This document shows, piece by piece, positions 1 through 8,829 of a stretch of 64,000 bases of DNA. Location: assembly GCF_029887935.1 (NCBI RefSeq), contig NZ_JARXRO010000018.1:124001-188000 (forward strand), read 5' to 3'. The first letter of the stretch is position 1; every line of letters starts with the position of its first letter. The notes under the pieces are model-generated. The model was not told the origin of the DNA. It made no database searches and saw only the letters and a list, made by a program, of their open reading frames with translations. Made by a program: the position numbers and the translations under genes. This DNA comes from Luteimonas kalidii. GTDB lineage: Bacteria; Pseudomonadota; Gammaproteobacteria; Xanthomonadales; Xanthomonadaceae.

Positions 1-111
1 GCACTGGCGCCCGCCGCGTTCCCGCCTGCATGCGCGATGGCACCGGCGCCCGCGCGGTAGCGACCTTCGCGCCGGATCCCGACCCCCGACCCTCGATGCC
101 CGGCTGCTGAC

Positions 112-1152
112 GTGTCCTCTTTCGCCAATCCAGCCGCCCCCCGCCCCGGCGACGTCGCCGGAACGCTGCGGCTGCTGGCGTATCTGGCGCTGTCGGTGGT
201 GCTGATGGTGCTCGACCACCGCGGCGGATGGCTCAGGCAGGCGCGCGCGACCGCCAGCATCGCGGCGCAGCCGCTGTGGCAGGTCGCCGGCCTGCCCGCG
301 CGGCTGGGGCAGACCATGCGTGAGGACGCGGTGACCCGTTCGATGCTCGCCGACGACAACCGCCGGCTGCGCAACGAGCTGCTGGTGATGGGCGCGCGCC
401 AGGCGCGGCTGCAGGTGGAGGCGGACGAGAACGCACGCCTGCGCGGGCTGCTCGGCGCCGCCGCGCGCGGCGGGCTGGATGTCCGGCTCGCGCCGATCCT
501 CGACGTCGACCTCGACCCCGCGCGCCAGCGGCTGCTGCTCAACGCCGGCGCGCGCGACGGCGTGCGCCAGGGCCAGAGCGTGATCGATGCCGGCGGCCTG
601 CTCGGGCAGATCATCGCCGTCACCCCCGGCACCGCGACCGTGCTGCTGCTCACCGACCTCGACCACGCGGTCCCGGTCTCGATCTCCCGCACCGGCGTGC
701 GCCTGGTCGCCTACGGCATCGGCCGCAGCGACCGGCTCGAGCTGCGCAACATCCCGACCTCCAGCGACGTGGAGATCGGCGACGTGCTGGTGACCTCGGG
801 CCTCGGCGGGCGTTTCCCGCCCGGGTTCCCCGTCGGGCGGGTCGTGGCGCTGCGGCCCGACGACAGCCATGCCTTCCTGATCGGGGAGCTGGCGCCCTCG
901 GCCCAGCTCGACCGTGGCCGCGACGTGCTGCTGCTGCACGAACAGCCGCGGGCAGCGCTGCCCCTCCCGTCCGCCGCGGACTCCGTCCGCGCAGCGGGAA
1001 CCGGAGACGGCGCCACGCCGGAACATGCGGCAGGACCGGGTGCGTCGGCGGGAGCTGTCCCCGCCGGGGAGGGGCCTGCGACGCAGGCGCCCGCGGCCAC
1101 CGCGCCGCCCGCATCGGCCACGGCCCGTCCCGCGCCGGAGCGCGCGCCATGA
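112..1152 (+). CDS. mreC: Rod shape-determining protein MreC
   Basis: MreC is a bitopic inner-membrane protein that scaffolds the elongation complex (MreB, MreD, PBP2, RodA) in the periplasm. The 346-residue product has one N-terminal membrane segment (about residues 18-36), then a coiled-coil rich in Arg, Leu and Glu (about 74-117), then the beta-rich MreC core to about residue 270. The last 70 residues are an Ala/Pro-rich tail with no recognisable fold, longer than in the E. coli protein. The start is GTG. The stop overlaps the ATG of mreD by 4 bases, so the two are translationally coupled. mreB is expected just outside the left edge but is not visible. Confidence 0.95.
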   Translation: MSSFANPAAPRPGDVAGTLRLLAYLALSVVLMVLDHRGGWLRQARATASIAAQPLWQVAGLPARLGQTMREDAVTRSMLADDNRRLRNELLVMGARQARLQVEADENARLRGLLGAAARGGLDVRLAPILDVDLDPARQRLLLNAGARDGVRQGQSVIDAGGLLGQIIAVTPGTATVLLLTDLDHAVPVSISRTGVRLVAYGIGRSDRLELRNIPTSSDVEIGDVLVTSGLGGRFPPGFPVGRVVALRPDDSHAFLIGELAPSAQLDRGRDVLLLHEQPRAALPLPSAADSVRAAGTGDGATPEHAAGPGASAGAVPAGEGPATQAPAATAPPASATARPAPERAP

Positions 1153-1631
1153 ACCGCCGCGGCCGGCTCTGGCTGCTGCCGGTCAGCGTGCTGGTCGCGC
1201 TGCTGCTCGGCCTGCTGCCGCTGCCCCCGGCGGTGCAGGGCCTGCGGCCATACTGGCTGGCGCTGGTGGTGGCGTACTGGGTGATCGAGGAGCCCGACCG
1301 GGCCGGACTCGGTTTCGCCTTCCTGGCGGGGCTGCTCGCCGACCTCGTGTCCGGCGCGCTGCTCGGCGAGCAGGCGCTGCGGCTGGTGGTCATGGCCTTC
1401 ATCCTGCAGCGGTTCCGCGCCCAGCTGCGGTTCTTCCCGCTGGCGCAGCAGGCGCTCGCGATCGGCGGCCTGCTGCTCAACGACCGCGTGGTCGCCGCCG
1501 CCATCCACCTGCTGCTCGGCCTGCCGCAGCTGCCCTGGCCGTACTGGCTGGCGCCGCTGCTGGGCATGCTGCTGTGGGCACCGCTGTTCCTGCTGTTCGA
1601 CGCGTTCCGGCAGGGGCGGAGGTCGCGCTGA
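1149..1631 (+). CDS. mreD: Rod shape-determining protein MreD
   Basis: This 160-residue, very hydrophobic protein has five or six membrane segments, as MreD does. MreD is the integral membrane partner of MreC and PBP2 in the elongasome. The identification rests on hydropathy, size and position between mreC and mrdA, since MreD sequences are poorly conserved. Its ATG overlaps the end of mreC by 4 bases, and its TGA shares one base with the ATG of the next gene, so the block is one operon. Confidence 0.92.
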   Translation: MNRRGRLWLLPVSVLVALLLGLLPLPPAVQGLRPYWLALVVAYWVIEEPDRAGLGFAFLAGLLADLVSGALLGEQALRLVVMAFILQRFRAQLRFFPLAQQALAIGGLLLNDRVVAAAIHLLLGLPQLPWPYWLAPLLGMLLWAPLFLLFDAFRQGRRSR

Positions 1632-3703
1632 TGCGCGCGCGTCGCCAGCGGATCCGCAACGCCTCAGCCGAAGCCGCCCAGTTCCGCCTGCGTGCCTTCG
1701 TGGGTTTCGTGCTGGTCGCGCTCGCGCTCGCAGGGCTGTCGGCCTGGTACTTCCGGCTGCAGGTTCTCGAGCACGACGAGTACGCGCGCCAGTCCGAGGC
1801 CAACCGCATCAAGCCGCGACCGGTGGTGCCGGCGCGGGGCCTGATCTACGACCGCAAGGGCCGGCTGCTGGCCGACAACGTGCCGGCCTACCGCATCGAC
1901 GTGACGCCCGAGGACGCGGGCGACATCCCGCGGATGCTCGCGGCGCTGTCGCAGGTGGTGGCGCTGTCGCCGGAGGAGATCGCGCGCTTCGAGGCCACGC
2001 GCAAGGCCACGCGCAGTTTCCGCGCGATCACGCTCAAGCAGCGCCTGAGCGACGAGGAGGTGGCCCGGTTCGCGGTCGACCGCTGGCGCTTCCCGGGGGT
2101 CGAGGTCGTGGCCTACCTCAACCGCCGTTACCTGCATGGCGACCTGCTCGCGCACGTCATCGGCTACGTCGGGCGCACCGACGAGAGCGACGTCGAGCGC
2201 TACGGGCCGGACCAGGTGCTGTTTCCGCACACCGGCCGCACCGGCATCGAGCGCTACTACGACGTCCAGCTGCGCGGACGCATCGGCTACGAGCAGGTGG
2301 AGACCAACGTCGAGGGCCGCGCCCTGCGCAGCATCGGCATGGTGCCCGCGCAGGCCGGCACCGACCTGCGGCTGGGGATCGACCTGGAACTGCAGCGGGC
2401 GATGGTGATGGCGTTCGGCGAGCAGACCGGGTCGGCGATCGCGATGGACCCGGGCAGCGGCGAGATCCTGGCGATGGTCAGCCTGCCCAGCTTCGACGCG
2501 AACCTGTTCGTCAACGGCATCTCGAGTGCGGACTACCGGCGGCTGATGGACGACCCGTCGCGGCCGCTGTTCAACCGGCTGGTGCTCGGCGGCGTGGCGC
2601 CGGGCTCCACGCTCAAGCCGCTGATCGCGCTCGCGGGCCTCGACAGCGGCCTGCGCACGCCGGAGGACCGCGTGCTGTCCACCGGCATGTTCTACCTGCC
2701 GGGCACGCGCCGCGGCTGGGGCGATGCCAGCCGCGGTGGCCACGGCTGGACCGACCTGCGCAAGTCGATCTCGGCCTCGGTCAACACCTACTACTACCGG
2801 CTCGCGCTCGACCTGGGCATCGAGCGCTTCGACCAGTACATGGCGCACTACGGCTTCGGATCGCCGACCGGGATCGATCTGGCCGGGGAGATCGGCGGCA
2901 TCCTGCCGTCCCCGGCGACCAAGCTGGCCGCGCGCAGCGAGCGCTGGTACCCGGGCGACACGGTCAACGTGGCCATCGGCCAGGGCGACTGGAAGGTGAC
3001 CGCGCTGCAGCTGGTGCGCGCGACCGCCGGCCTGGCGGAGGGCTCGCTGCGGCGGCCGCACCTGGTGGCGCAGACGCGTTCGGGGTTCGAGGCGCCCTGG
3101 GCCGCCCTGCCCCAGCCCGCGCCGGTCCCGGTCAGTCCGAATCCGGCCAACGTCGACGTGGTCCGGCTGGGCATGGCCGACACCATGCAGCCCGGCGGCA
3201 CCGGCTGGCGCGTCGCGGTCGGGGCGCCGTACACGATGGCCGGCAAGACCGGCACGGCCCAAGTCATCAGCCGGCGCGGCACGGCTGCGGTCGATCCGCG
3301 CAGCCTGCCCATGCACCTGCGCCACCGCGCGCTGTTCATCGGCTTCGCGCCGGTGGAGGCGCCGACCATCGCGGTGGCGATCGCGGTCGAGGGGGGTGGC
3401 TACGGCGGCAGCGCGGCCGCACCGATCGCGCGCAAGATCTTCGACGCCTGGCTGCTGGGCAAGATGCCGGTGCCGGAGGGGCAGGACGGTGTGGCGCCAC
3501 CCGATTTCGGCAACGTCGTCACGGGCTCCGGTCCACACACGCCGGCGGCCCAGGCCGACGTCGGGCCGCTTGTCCCGGCCGGTCCCGGCAACGTGCCCGC
3601 GCAGGCGCGTCCTGTCGGCGACGCAGGCGCCGGGACATCGGCCCCGGCGCGCCCGGACCCGCCGGCCCCTGCAGGCCGGGGCTCCGGAGGACGCATGCCA
3701 TGA
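1631..3703 (+). CDS. mrdA: Penicillin-binding protein 2 (elongation transpeptidase)
   Basis: PBP2 is the class B transpeptidase that crosslinks peptidoglycan during side-wall elongation. The ATG at 1631 overlaps the mreD stop; the frame is open further upstream, but that part is only a shadow of mreC and mreD. The 690-residue protein has an N-terminal membrane anchor (about 20-42), a dimerisation/pedestal region and a transpeptidase domain. All three active-site motifs are present: STLK (Ser326, Lys329), SVN (383-385) and KTGTA (539-543). About 70 residues after the catalytic domain form a Pro/Ala/Gly-rich tail. It overlaps rodA by 4 bases. Confidence 0.96.
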   Translation: MRARRQRIRNASAEAAQFRLRAFVGFVLVALALAGLSAWYFRLQVLEHDEYARQSEANRIKPRPVVPARGLIYDRKGRLLADNVPAYRIDVTPEDAGDIPRMLAALSQVVALSPEEIARFEATRKATRSFRAITLKQRLSDEEVARFAVDRWRFPGVEVVAYLNRRYLHGDLLAHVIGYVGRTDESDVERYGPDQVLFPHTGRTGIERYYDVQLRGRIGYEQVETNVEGRALRSIGMVPAQAGTDLRLGIDLELQRAMVMAFGEQTGSAIAMDPGSGEILAMVSLPSFDANLFVNGISSADYRRLMDDPSRPLFNRLVLGGVAPGSTLKPLIALAGLDSGLRTPEDRVLSTGMFYLPGTRRGWGDASRGGHGWTDLRKSISASVNTYYYRLALDLGIERFDQYMAHYGFGSPTGIDLAGEIGGILPSPATKLAARSERWYPGDTVNVAIGQGDWKVTALQLVRATAGLAEGSLRRPHLVAQTRSGFEAPWAALPQPAPVPVSPNPANVDVVRLGMADTMQPGGTGWRVAVGAPYTMAGKTGTAQVISRRGTAAVDPRSLPMHLRHRALFIGFAPVEAPTIAVAIAVEGGGYGGSAAAPIARKIFDAWLLGKMPVPEGQDGVAPPDFGNVVTGSGPHTPAAQADVGPLVPAGPGNVPAQARPVGDAGAGTSAPARPDPPAPAGRGSGGRMP

Positions 3704-4830
3704 ACACCATCCTGCGCTGGCTGTTCGACCTGTTCGCGCGCTTCACACGCACGCTCGACTGGCCGCTGCTGGCCGCGCTGCTGGCGCTGATGGGCATCGG
3801 TCTGGCCGTGTTGCACAGCGCCGGCGGGCAGAATGTCGCGCTGGTGCAGTCGCAGGGCGCGCGCTACGTGGTCGGGCTGGGCGCGATGTGGCTGCTGTCG
3901 CGGATTCCGCCGCCGCCGCTGCGGCGCGCCACCCCGGTGGTCTACGGCCTGTCGCTGCTGCCGCTGCTGGCGGTGCTGTTCATCGGGACCGGCCGCAGCG
4001 GCGCGCACTGGATCGACCTGGGCGTGTTCTATTTCCAGCCGGCCGAGCTGATGAAGCTGAGCCTGCCGATGATGGCGGCCTGGGCGCTGAGCCGGGCGCC
4101 CTTGCCGCCGCGTTTCGCCACGGTGCTGGGGGCGGCCGCGATCGTCGCCGTGCCCACCGGGCTGATCCTGCTGCAGCCCGATTTCGGCACCGCGATGCTG
4201 GTCGCGGCCAGCGGCGTGTTCGCACTGTACCTTTCGGGCCTGTCCTGGGGCTGGTTCATCGCCGCCGGCGTGGGCGCGGCGGGGGCGGCAGGCCTGGCGC
4301 TGTTCGCACCGATTGCGTGGTTCTCGTTCCTGCGTCCGTACCAGCAGGACCGCATCCTGACCTTCCGCGATCCGGAGAACGATCCACTCGGTGCGGGCTG
4401 GAACATCATCCAGTCCAAGATCGCGATCGGCTCGGGCGGCATGACCGGCCAGGGCTGGGGCGAGGGCACCCAGTCGCACCTGGACTACGTGCCCGAACAC
4501 ACCACCGACTTCATCTTCGCCGTGCTGGCCGAGGAATTCGGCTGGATCGGCGTGGCCACGGTGCTGGCGCTGTACGCGTTCGTCATCGGTCGCTGCCTGT
4601 GGATCGCGGCCGAGGCGCGCGATGCCTATGCGCGCATCCTCGCCGGCAGCCTCGGCCTGGCGCTGTTCGTGTACGTGCTGGTGAACGGCGGGATGATTTC
4701 CGGCCTGCTGCCGGTGGTGGGCGTGCCGATGCCGCTGCTGAGCTTCGGCGGCACGGCGGCGGTGTCGCTGCTGGCGGGGCTGGGCGTGGTGATGTCGGTC
4801 GGCGCGCACGCGCAGGGCAAGAAGCGCTGA
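3700..4830 (+). CDS. rodA: Rod shape-determining protein RodA (SEDS glycosyltransferase)
   Basis: RodA is the SEDS-family peptidoglycan glycosyltransferase that works with PBP2. The product has 376 residues and about ten membrane segments. It contains the SEDS signature around the large periplasmic loop: a GWGEGTQ stretch, then VPEHTTDFIF, where Asp270 lines up with the essential Asp of E. coli RodA (D262). A conserved Pro/Gly-rich SFGG segment lies near the C-terminus. The ATG overlaps the end of mrdA, which keeps the transpeptidase and polymerase stoichiometrically linked. Confidence 0.96.
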   Translation: MNTILRWLFDLFARFTRTLDWPLLAALLALMGIGLAVLHSAGGQNVALVQSQGARYVVGLGAMWLLSRIPPPPLRRATPVVYGLSLLPLLAVLFIGTGRSGAHWIDLGVFYFQPAELMKLSLPMMAAWALSRAPLPPRFATVLGAAAIVAVPTGLILLQPDFGTAMLVAASGVFALYLSGLSWGWFIAAGVGAAGAAGLALFAPIAWFSFLRPYQQDRILTFRDPENDPLGAGWNIIQSKIAIGSGGMTGQGWGEGTQSHLDYVPEHTTDFIFAVLAEEFGWIGVATVLALYAFVIGRCLWIAAEARDAYARILAGSLGLALFVYVLVNGGMISGLLPVVGVPMPLLSFGGTAAVSLLAGLGVVMSVGAHAQGKKR

Positions 4831-4926
4831 CGCGAGCGCGCAGGCGAAGCGATCGTCGAGCGAGTTGCGCTGCGTTCATCGTCGGCGCAGCCTTCGCGCG
4901 TGGCCTGCGTGCTAACCTCGCCGCCG

Positions 4927-6063
4927 ATGATCCGACGCCCCGCAGCCGCGCTCTCCGTCCCCCTGCTGTCGTTCGCGCTGTCCGCATGCGCGACGCCGGC
5001 CCCGCCGCCTCCGGCAGGTTCCGCGCCCGTTGCGCCCGCACCGGCTTCCGCCGCAGAGGCGCCCGCAGCGCCCGCGCTGCTGCCCAGGGTGCCGCAGCCG
5101 CCCGAGCGTCCCGTGGCGCCGCCATCGGTCACCGATCCGGCGCTGCCGCGTGCGCAGCGCATCGACGCATTCGTCGACTACACCGTGCAGACCTACGGCG
5201 TCGATGCGGCGCAGGTGCGCGCGGTGCTCGCCCAGGCGCAGACGAAGCAGCCCATCGTCGACGCCATGAACCGCCCGGCCGAGGCCGTGCGCAAGTGGCA
5301 TGAATACCGGCCCATCTTCATCAACGACGCGCGCGTCGACGGCGGCATCGCGTTCTACCGCCAGCACCGCGACGCGCTCGAACGCGTGTCGGCGCAGACC
5401 GGCGTGCCGGCGGAGATGATCGTGGCGATCATCGGCGTGGAAACCAGCTACGGGCGCGTGACCGGCAACTACCGCGTGGTCGACGCGCTCTACACCCTGG
5501 CCTTCGACTTTCCCAAGCGCGCCCCGTTCTTCGCCGGCGAACTGGCGCAGCTGTTCGCGCTGAAGAAGGAAGAGCCCCAGCTCGACCTGCTGGCGCTCAA
5601 GGGCAGCTACGCCGGCGCGATGGGTCTTGGGCAATTCATGCCCTCGAGCTACCGGCTGTGGGCGAAGGATGGCGACGGCGATGGCCGCCGCGACCTGCTG
5701 ACCCATCTGCCCGACGTGTTCGCCTCGATCGCGAACTACTTCGTGGTCCACGGCTGGGAGCGCGATGGGCCCGTGGTCGCGCGCGCCGCCCGCGACGCGG
5801 GCGCGGCCGATTTCGTGCCGGAGAACTGGGAGCCGGTGTATCCGCTGGCCGACCTCGCCGCGCGCGGCTACCGGCCGCAGCCGGGCCAGCCGGTGGCGGA
5901 GGGCGCCACCCTGCTGACGCTCGATGGCGTCGCGGGTAAGGAGTACTGGCTGGCGTACCGCAACTTCTACGTGATCACGCGCTACAACCGCTCCCCGATG
6001 TACTCGCTGTCGGTGCACCAGCTGGCGCAGGCGATCCGGACCGGGGTCGGATCCGGGCGATGA
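4927..6063 (+). CDS. mltB: Lytic murein transglycosylase B, lipoprotein
   Basis: MltB cleaves the MurNAc-GlcNAc bond of peptidoglycan to give 1,6-anhydro ends. The ATG at 4927 gives a lipoprotein signal with lipobox LSAC; the frame is open to 4900 but an earlier start would spoil the signal. A Pro/Ala-rich linker follows, then the SLT3 domain. The catalytic Glu is Glu172 in the GVETSYG motif, and a GAMGLGQFMPSSY motif follows. There are 378 residues in all. A TAACCT hexamer preceded by TGC lies only about 9 bases before the ATG, so the transcript may be leaderless or the gene read from rodA. It overlaps rlpA by 4 bases. Confidence 0.93.
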   Translation: MIRRPAAALSVPLLSFALSACATPAPPPPAGSAPVAPAPASAAEAPAAPALLPRVPQPPERPVAPPSVTDPALPRAQRIDAFVDYTVQTYGVDAAQVRAVLAQAQTKQPIVDAMNRPAEAVRKWHEYRPIFINDARVDGGIAFYRQHRDALERVSAQTGVPAEMIVAIIGVETSYGRVTGNYRVVDALYTLAFDFPKRAPFFAGELAQLFALKKEEPQLDLLALKGSYAGAMGLGQFMPSSYRLWAKDGDGDGRRDLLTHLPDVFASIANYFVVHGWERDGPVVARAARDAGAADFVPENWEPVYPLADLAARGYRPQPGQPVAEGATLLTLDGVAGKEYWLAYRNFYVITRYNRSPMYSLSVHQLAQAIRTGVGSGR

Positions 6064-7367
6064 GGCGGCTGCTGCCGCTGCTGGTCCTGGCCCTGCTGGC
6101 GGGTTGCGCCGGTACGGCGAAGAAACCTTCCACCACGGGAGGCGCGGGCCGCGTCGCGCCGCCGGTTGCGACCGGGCCAGCGCCGGACTGCACCGGCTTC
6201 AAACCCTATCCGCGCGCGCAGGAGGATCCGTCCACCCGCGGCGATTACGTCGGAGGCGGTCTCTACAAGCCCGGCGTGCGCGACAGCACGCCCGACTACC
6301 TGCCCAACGTCGCCTGCATCCCGGAACCGGTGGTGGTGCACGAGCCGCGATCGGCCTACGGCAACCGCTCGCCGTACCAGGTGCTCGGCAAGTCGTACAG
6401 GGTGATGGAGTCGACCGACGGGTTCGTCGAGACCGGGCTGGCCTCCTACTACGGCAACAAGTTCCACGGCCGCCGCACCTCCAACCACGAGGTGTACGAC
6501 ATGTACGCCTTCACCGCCGCGCACAAGTCGCTGCCGCTGCCCAGCTACGCGCGCGTGACCAACCTCGACAACGGACGCTCGGTGGTGGTGCGGGTGAACG
6601 ACCGTGGGCCGTTCCACGACGGGCGCGTGATCGACCTGAGCTACGCCGCCGCGGTGAAGCTCGACATCCAGCGTCGCGGCACGGGCCGGGTCGAAGTGCG
6701 GGCATTGCGCCCGGGCGAGACCGACACCCTGCAGGCCGCCGTTGCCCCGGCGCCCGCGGTGCCCAGCGCGATGGACGCCCTGGTCGGGCGCTTGCCGGCC
6801 GGCGCGGCATCGGCCACAGCCGCGCCGGTGCCCGCCCCCGTGCGTTCCGCGACGACACCCGCCGAAGGTCCCGCGAGGCTCGCCGACCATCCGGGGTACG
6901 GCCGCGAGGAGGACCGCTTCCGCCTGGTCGCCGCCGATGGCCGGATCAGGAGCGCCGACGAATTCGACGCCTGGATGCGCGCGCGTCAGGCGCGACTGGA
7001 TGCCGCGGCGGGCGCCCCCATTGCAAGCGCCGCCGCGACTCCCGCCACATCTCCCGGCGCCACGCCTTCGCCGGCGCCTGCGCAACCGGCGCCGACCCGG
7101 GTTGCCGCATCCGCATCCGCCGCCGCAGGGAGCAGCGACGCAGTGACCCTGCAGGTCGGCGTGTTCTCGGTGCGCGACAACGCCGAGCGCGCGCTCGCCA
7201 CGCTGCGCGGGGCCGGCATCGCGACGGCGACGATGCAGGACGTGGCCAGGGCCGGCCGCACGCTGTGGCGGGTGCGCGTGGGGCCGGTCGCCGATGCCGG
7301 GGCGGCCGAGCTGGCCGCGCGGGTCTCGGGCCTGGGCCTGGGCATGCCGCAGTTCGTACGCGAGTAG
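6060..7367 (+). CDS. rlpA: Septal ring lytic transglycosylase RlpA, lipoprotein with SPOR domain
   Basis: RlpA is a lipoprotein that, in Pseudomonas, cleaves glycan strands lacking stem peptides. The protein (435 residues) starts with a lipoprotein signal (LLAGC lipobox). Residues about 122-215 form the double-psi beta-barrel domain, with an ASYYG motif and a VRVNDRGPF motif carrying the catalytic Asp of the family. A long Ala/Pro-rich linker follows. The C-terminal 75 residues are a SPOR domain, which binds denuded septal glycan. The ATG overlaps the mltB stop, which puts two cell-wall hydrolases in one transcript. Confidence 0.93.
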   Translation: MRRLLPLLVLALLAGCAGTAKKPSTTGGAGRVAPPVATGPAPDCTGFKPYPRAQEDPSTRGDYVGGGLYKPGVRDSTPDYLPNVACIPEPVVVHEPRSAYGNRSPYQVLGKSYRVMESTDGFVETGLASYYGNKFHGRRTSNHEVYDMYAFTAAHKSLPLPSYARVTNLDNGRSVVVRVNDRGPFHDGRVIDLSYAAAVKLDIQRRGTGRVEVRALRPGETDTLQAAVAPAPAVPSAMDALVGRLPAGAASATAAPVPAPVRSATTPAEGPARLADHPGYGREEDRFRLVAADGRIRSADEFDAWMRARQARLDAAAGAPIASAAATPATSPGATPSPAPAQPAPTRVAASASAAAGSSDAVTLQVGVFSVRDNAERALATLRGAGIATATMQDVARAGRTLWRVRVGPVADAGAAELAARVSGLGLGMPQFVRE

Positions 7368-7456
7368 ACTTTTTCATTCCGCCCGCGCCGCCATCCGGCG
7401 CGGCGACCATGTTTCGCCCGGCCAGGGATGACCGGACCACCGGAGTACCGTGTTCG

Positions 7457-8683
7457 ATGAAATCCGTTGCAGTCTTCCGCCGCCTCGCCGTGGCCGCGCT
7501 TGCCACCTTCGCCGTCGGGTTCGCGCTCGCGCAGGACGCGCCGCGCCCCGCGCCCGCGCAGGCGGCGCCCGCCGCCGCGCTGAGCGACAACCTGCCCACG
7601 CCGCCGCCGCCTTCGGTGACCGGCTCGGCGTGGCTGCTGATGGATTACGCGAGCGGCCAGGTCCTGGCCGGGGAGAATATCGACGAGCGGGTGGAGCCGG
7701 CGAGCATCACCAAGGTGCTGACCAGCTACGTGATCGCGGCCGAGCTGAAGGCCGGCAAGGTCAAGGTCGACGACCAGGTGATGATGACCGAGAACGCCTG
7801 GCGCAAGGGCGGGGCGGGCACCGACGGCAGCTACAGCGGGTTCCCGGTCAACCAGACCGCGCCGCTGCTGGAGATGGAGAAAGGCATGGTGGTGCAGTCG
7901 GGCAACGATGCCGCGATCGCCCTGGCCGAGCACGTCGCCGGCAGCGAGGAGGCCTTCGCCGCATTGATGAATGCCTATGCCCAGCGTATCGGGATGAAGA
8001 ACTCCAACTTCGTCAACGCACACGGCCTGTCCGAGCCCGAGCACTATTCCACCCCGCGCGACCTGGCCCTGCTGGGCCGCGCGATGGTGCGCGACTTCCC
8101 CGAGGAGTACGCGTACAACAAGATCAGGGAATTCACCGTCGGCCCGATCACCCAGCGCAACCGCAACCTGCTGCTGTGGCGCGACCCGAGCGTCGACGGC
8201 ATCAAGACCGGCCACCATTCCGGCGCCGGCTACTGCCTGATGGCCTCGGCCAGGCGTGGCGACCAGCGCCTGATCTCGGTGGTGATGGGCTCGACCGGCG
8301 AAGCGCAGCGCGCGACCGATTCGCTGGCGCTGCTCAACTGGGGTTTCCGCTTCCACGAGACCCACCGCGTGTACGACGCGGGCAAGGCGATCTCGACCCA
8401 GAAGGTGTGGAAGGGCCGGGCCGATGAAGTGCAGCTCGGCGTCGCCGCGCCGGTACTGGTGAGCCTGCCCCGCGGCAAGTACGACCAGCTCAAGCCCTCG
8501 ATGGACGTGCCCGAGACGCTGGTCGCGCCGATCACCAAGGGCCAGGCGATCGGCAAGGTGCGCATCACCCTCGACGGCAAGGTGGTGGCCGAGCGGCCGC
8601 TGGTGGCATTGCAGGCGGTCGAGGAAGCGGGCTTCTTCAAGCGCCTGTGGCACGAATTCCTGATGTGGTGGAACGCCGACTGA
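7457..8683 (+). CDS. dacA: D-alanyl-D-alanine carboxypeptidase, PBP5/6 family
   Basis: This low-molecular-weight penicillin-binding protein removes the terminal D-Ala from pentapeptide stems. The ATG at 7457 gives 408 residues with a signal peptide ending near ALAQ. Motifs are in order: SITK (Ser83, Lys86), SGN (148-150) and KTG (250-252). The C-terminal beta domain ends in an amphipathic helix rich in Phe, Trp and Lys that would tether it to the periplasmic face of the inner membrane, as in PBP5. It is separated from rlpA by about 90 bases. Whether the E. coli counterpart is dacA or dacC cannot be settled from sequence alone. Confidence 0.93.
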   Translation: MKSVAVFRRLAVAALATFAVGFALAQDAPRPAPAQAAPAAALSDNLPTPPPPSVTGSAWLLMDYASGQVLAGENIDERVEPASITKVLTSYVIAAELKAGKVKVDDQVMMTENAWRKGGAGTDGSYSGFPVNQTAPLLEMEKGMVVQSGNDAAIALAEHVAGSEEAFAALMNAYAQRIGMKNSNFVNAHGLSEPEHYSTPRDLALLGRAMVRDFPEEYAYNKIREFTVGPITQRNRNLLLWRDPSVDGIKTGHHSGAGYCLMASARRGDQRLISVVMGSTGEAQRATDSLALLNWGFRFHETHRVYDAGKAISTQKVWKGRADEVQLGVAAPVLVSLPRGKYDQLKPSMDVPETLVAPITKGQAIGKVRITLDGKVVAERPLVALQAVEEAGFFKRLWHEFLMWWNAD

Positions 8684-8718
8684 GGACGTTGGCCGGGCCC
8701 TCGTCCCGATCGCGTTTT

Positions 8719-8727
8719 TGCTAGGAT
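8719..8727 (+). promoter_or_regulatory. Extended -10 element upstream of the CsgG-like gene
   Basis: A TGC triplet precedes TAGGAT here, 103 bases before the ATG at 8830. No good -35 hexamer is seen at 16-18 bases. The same element recurs upstream of several other genes in the window. Confidence 0.4.
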
Positions 8728-8829
8728 CCGCCGTGCGGCCGCGACGCGGGAGTGCGTCACGGCCGGCTAGGGGGTGGGCGCGCAACGCGCCCGGCATATC
8801 CATTTTCAGGAAGAATCGAGGGGTACTAC

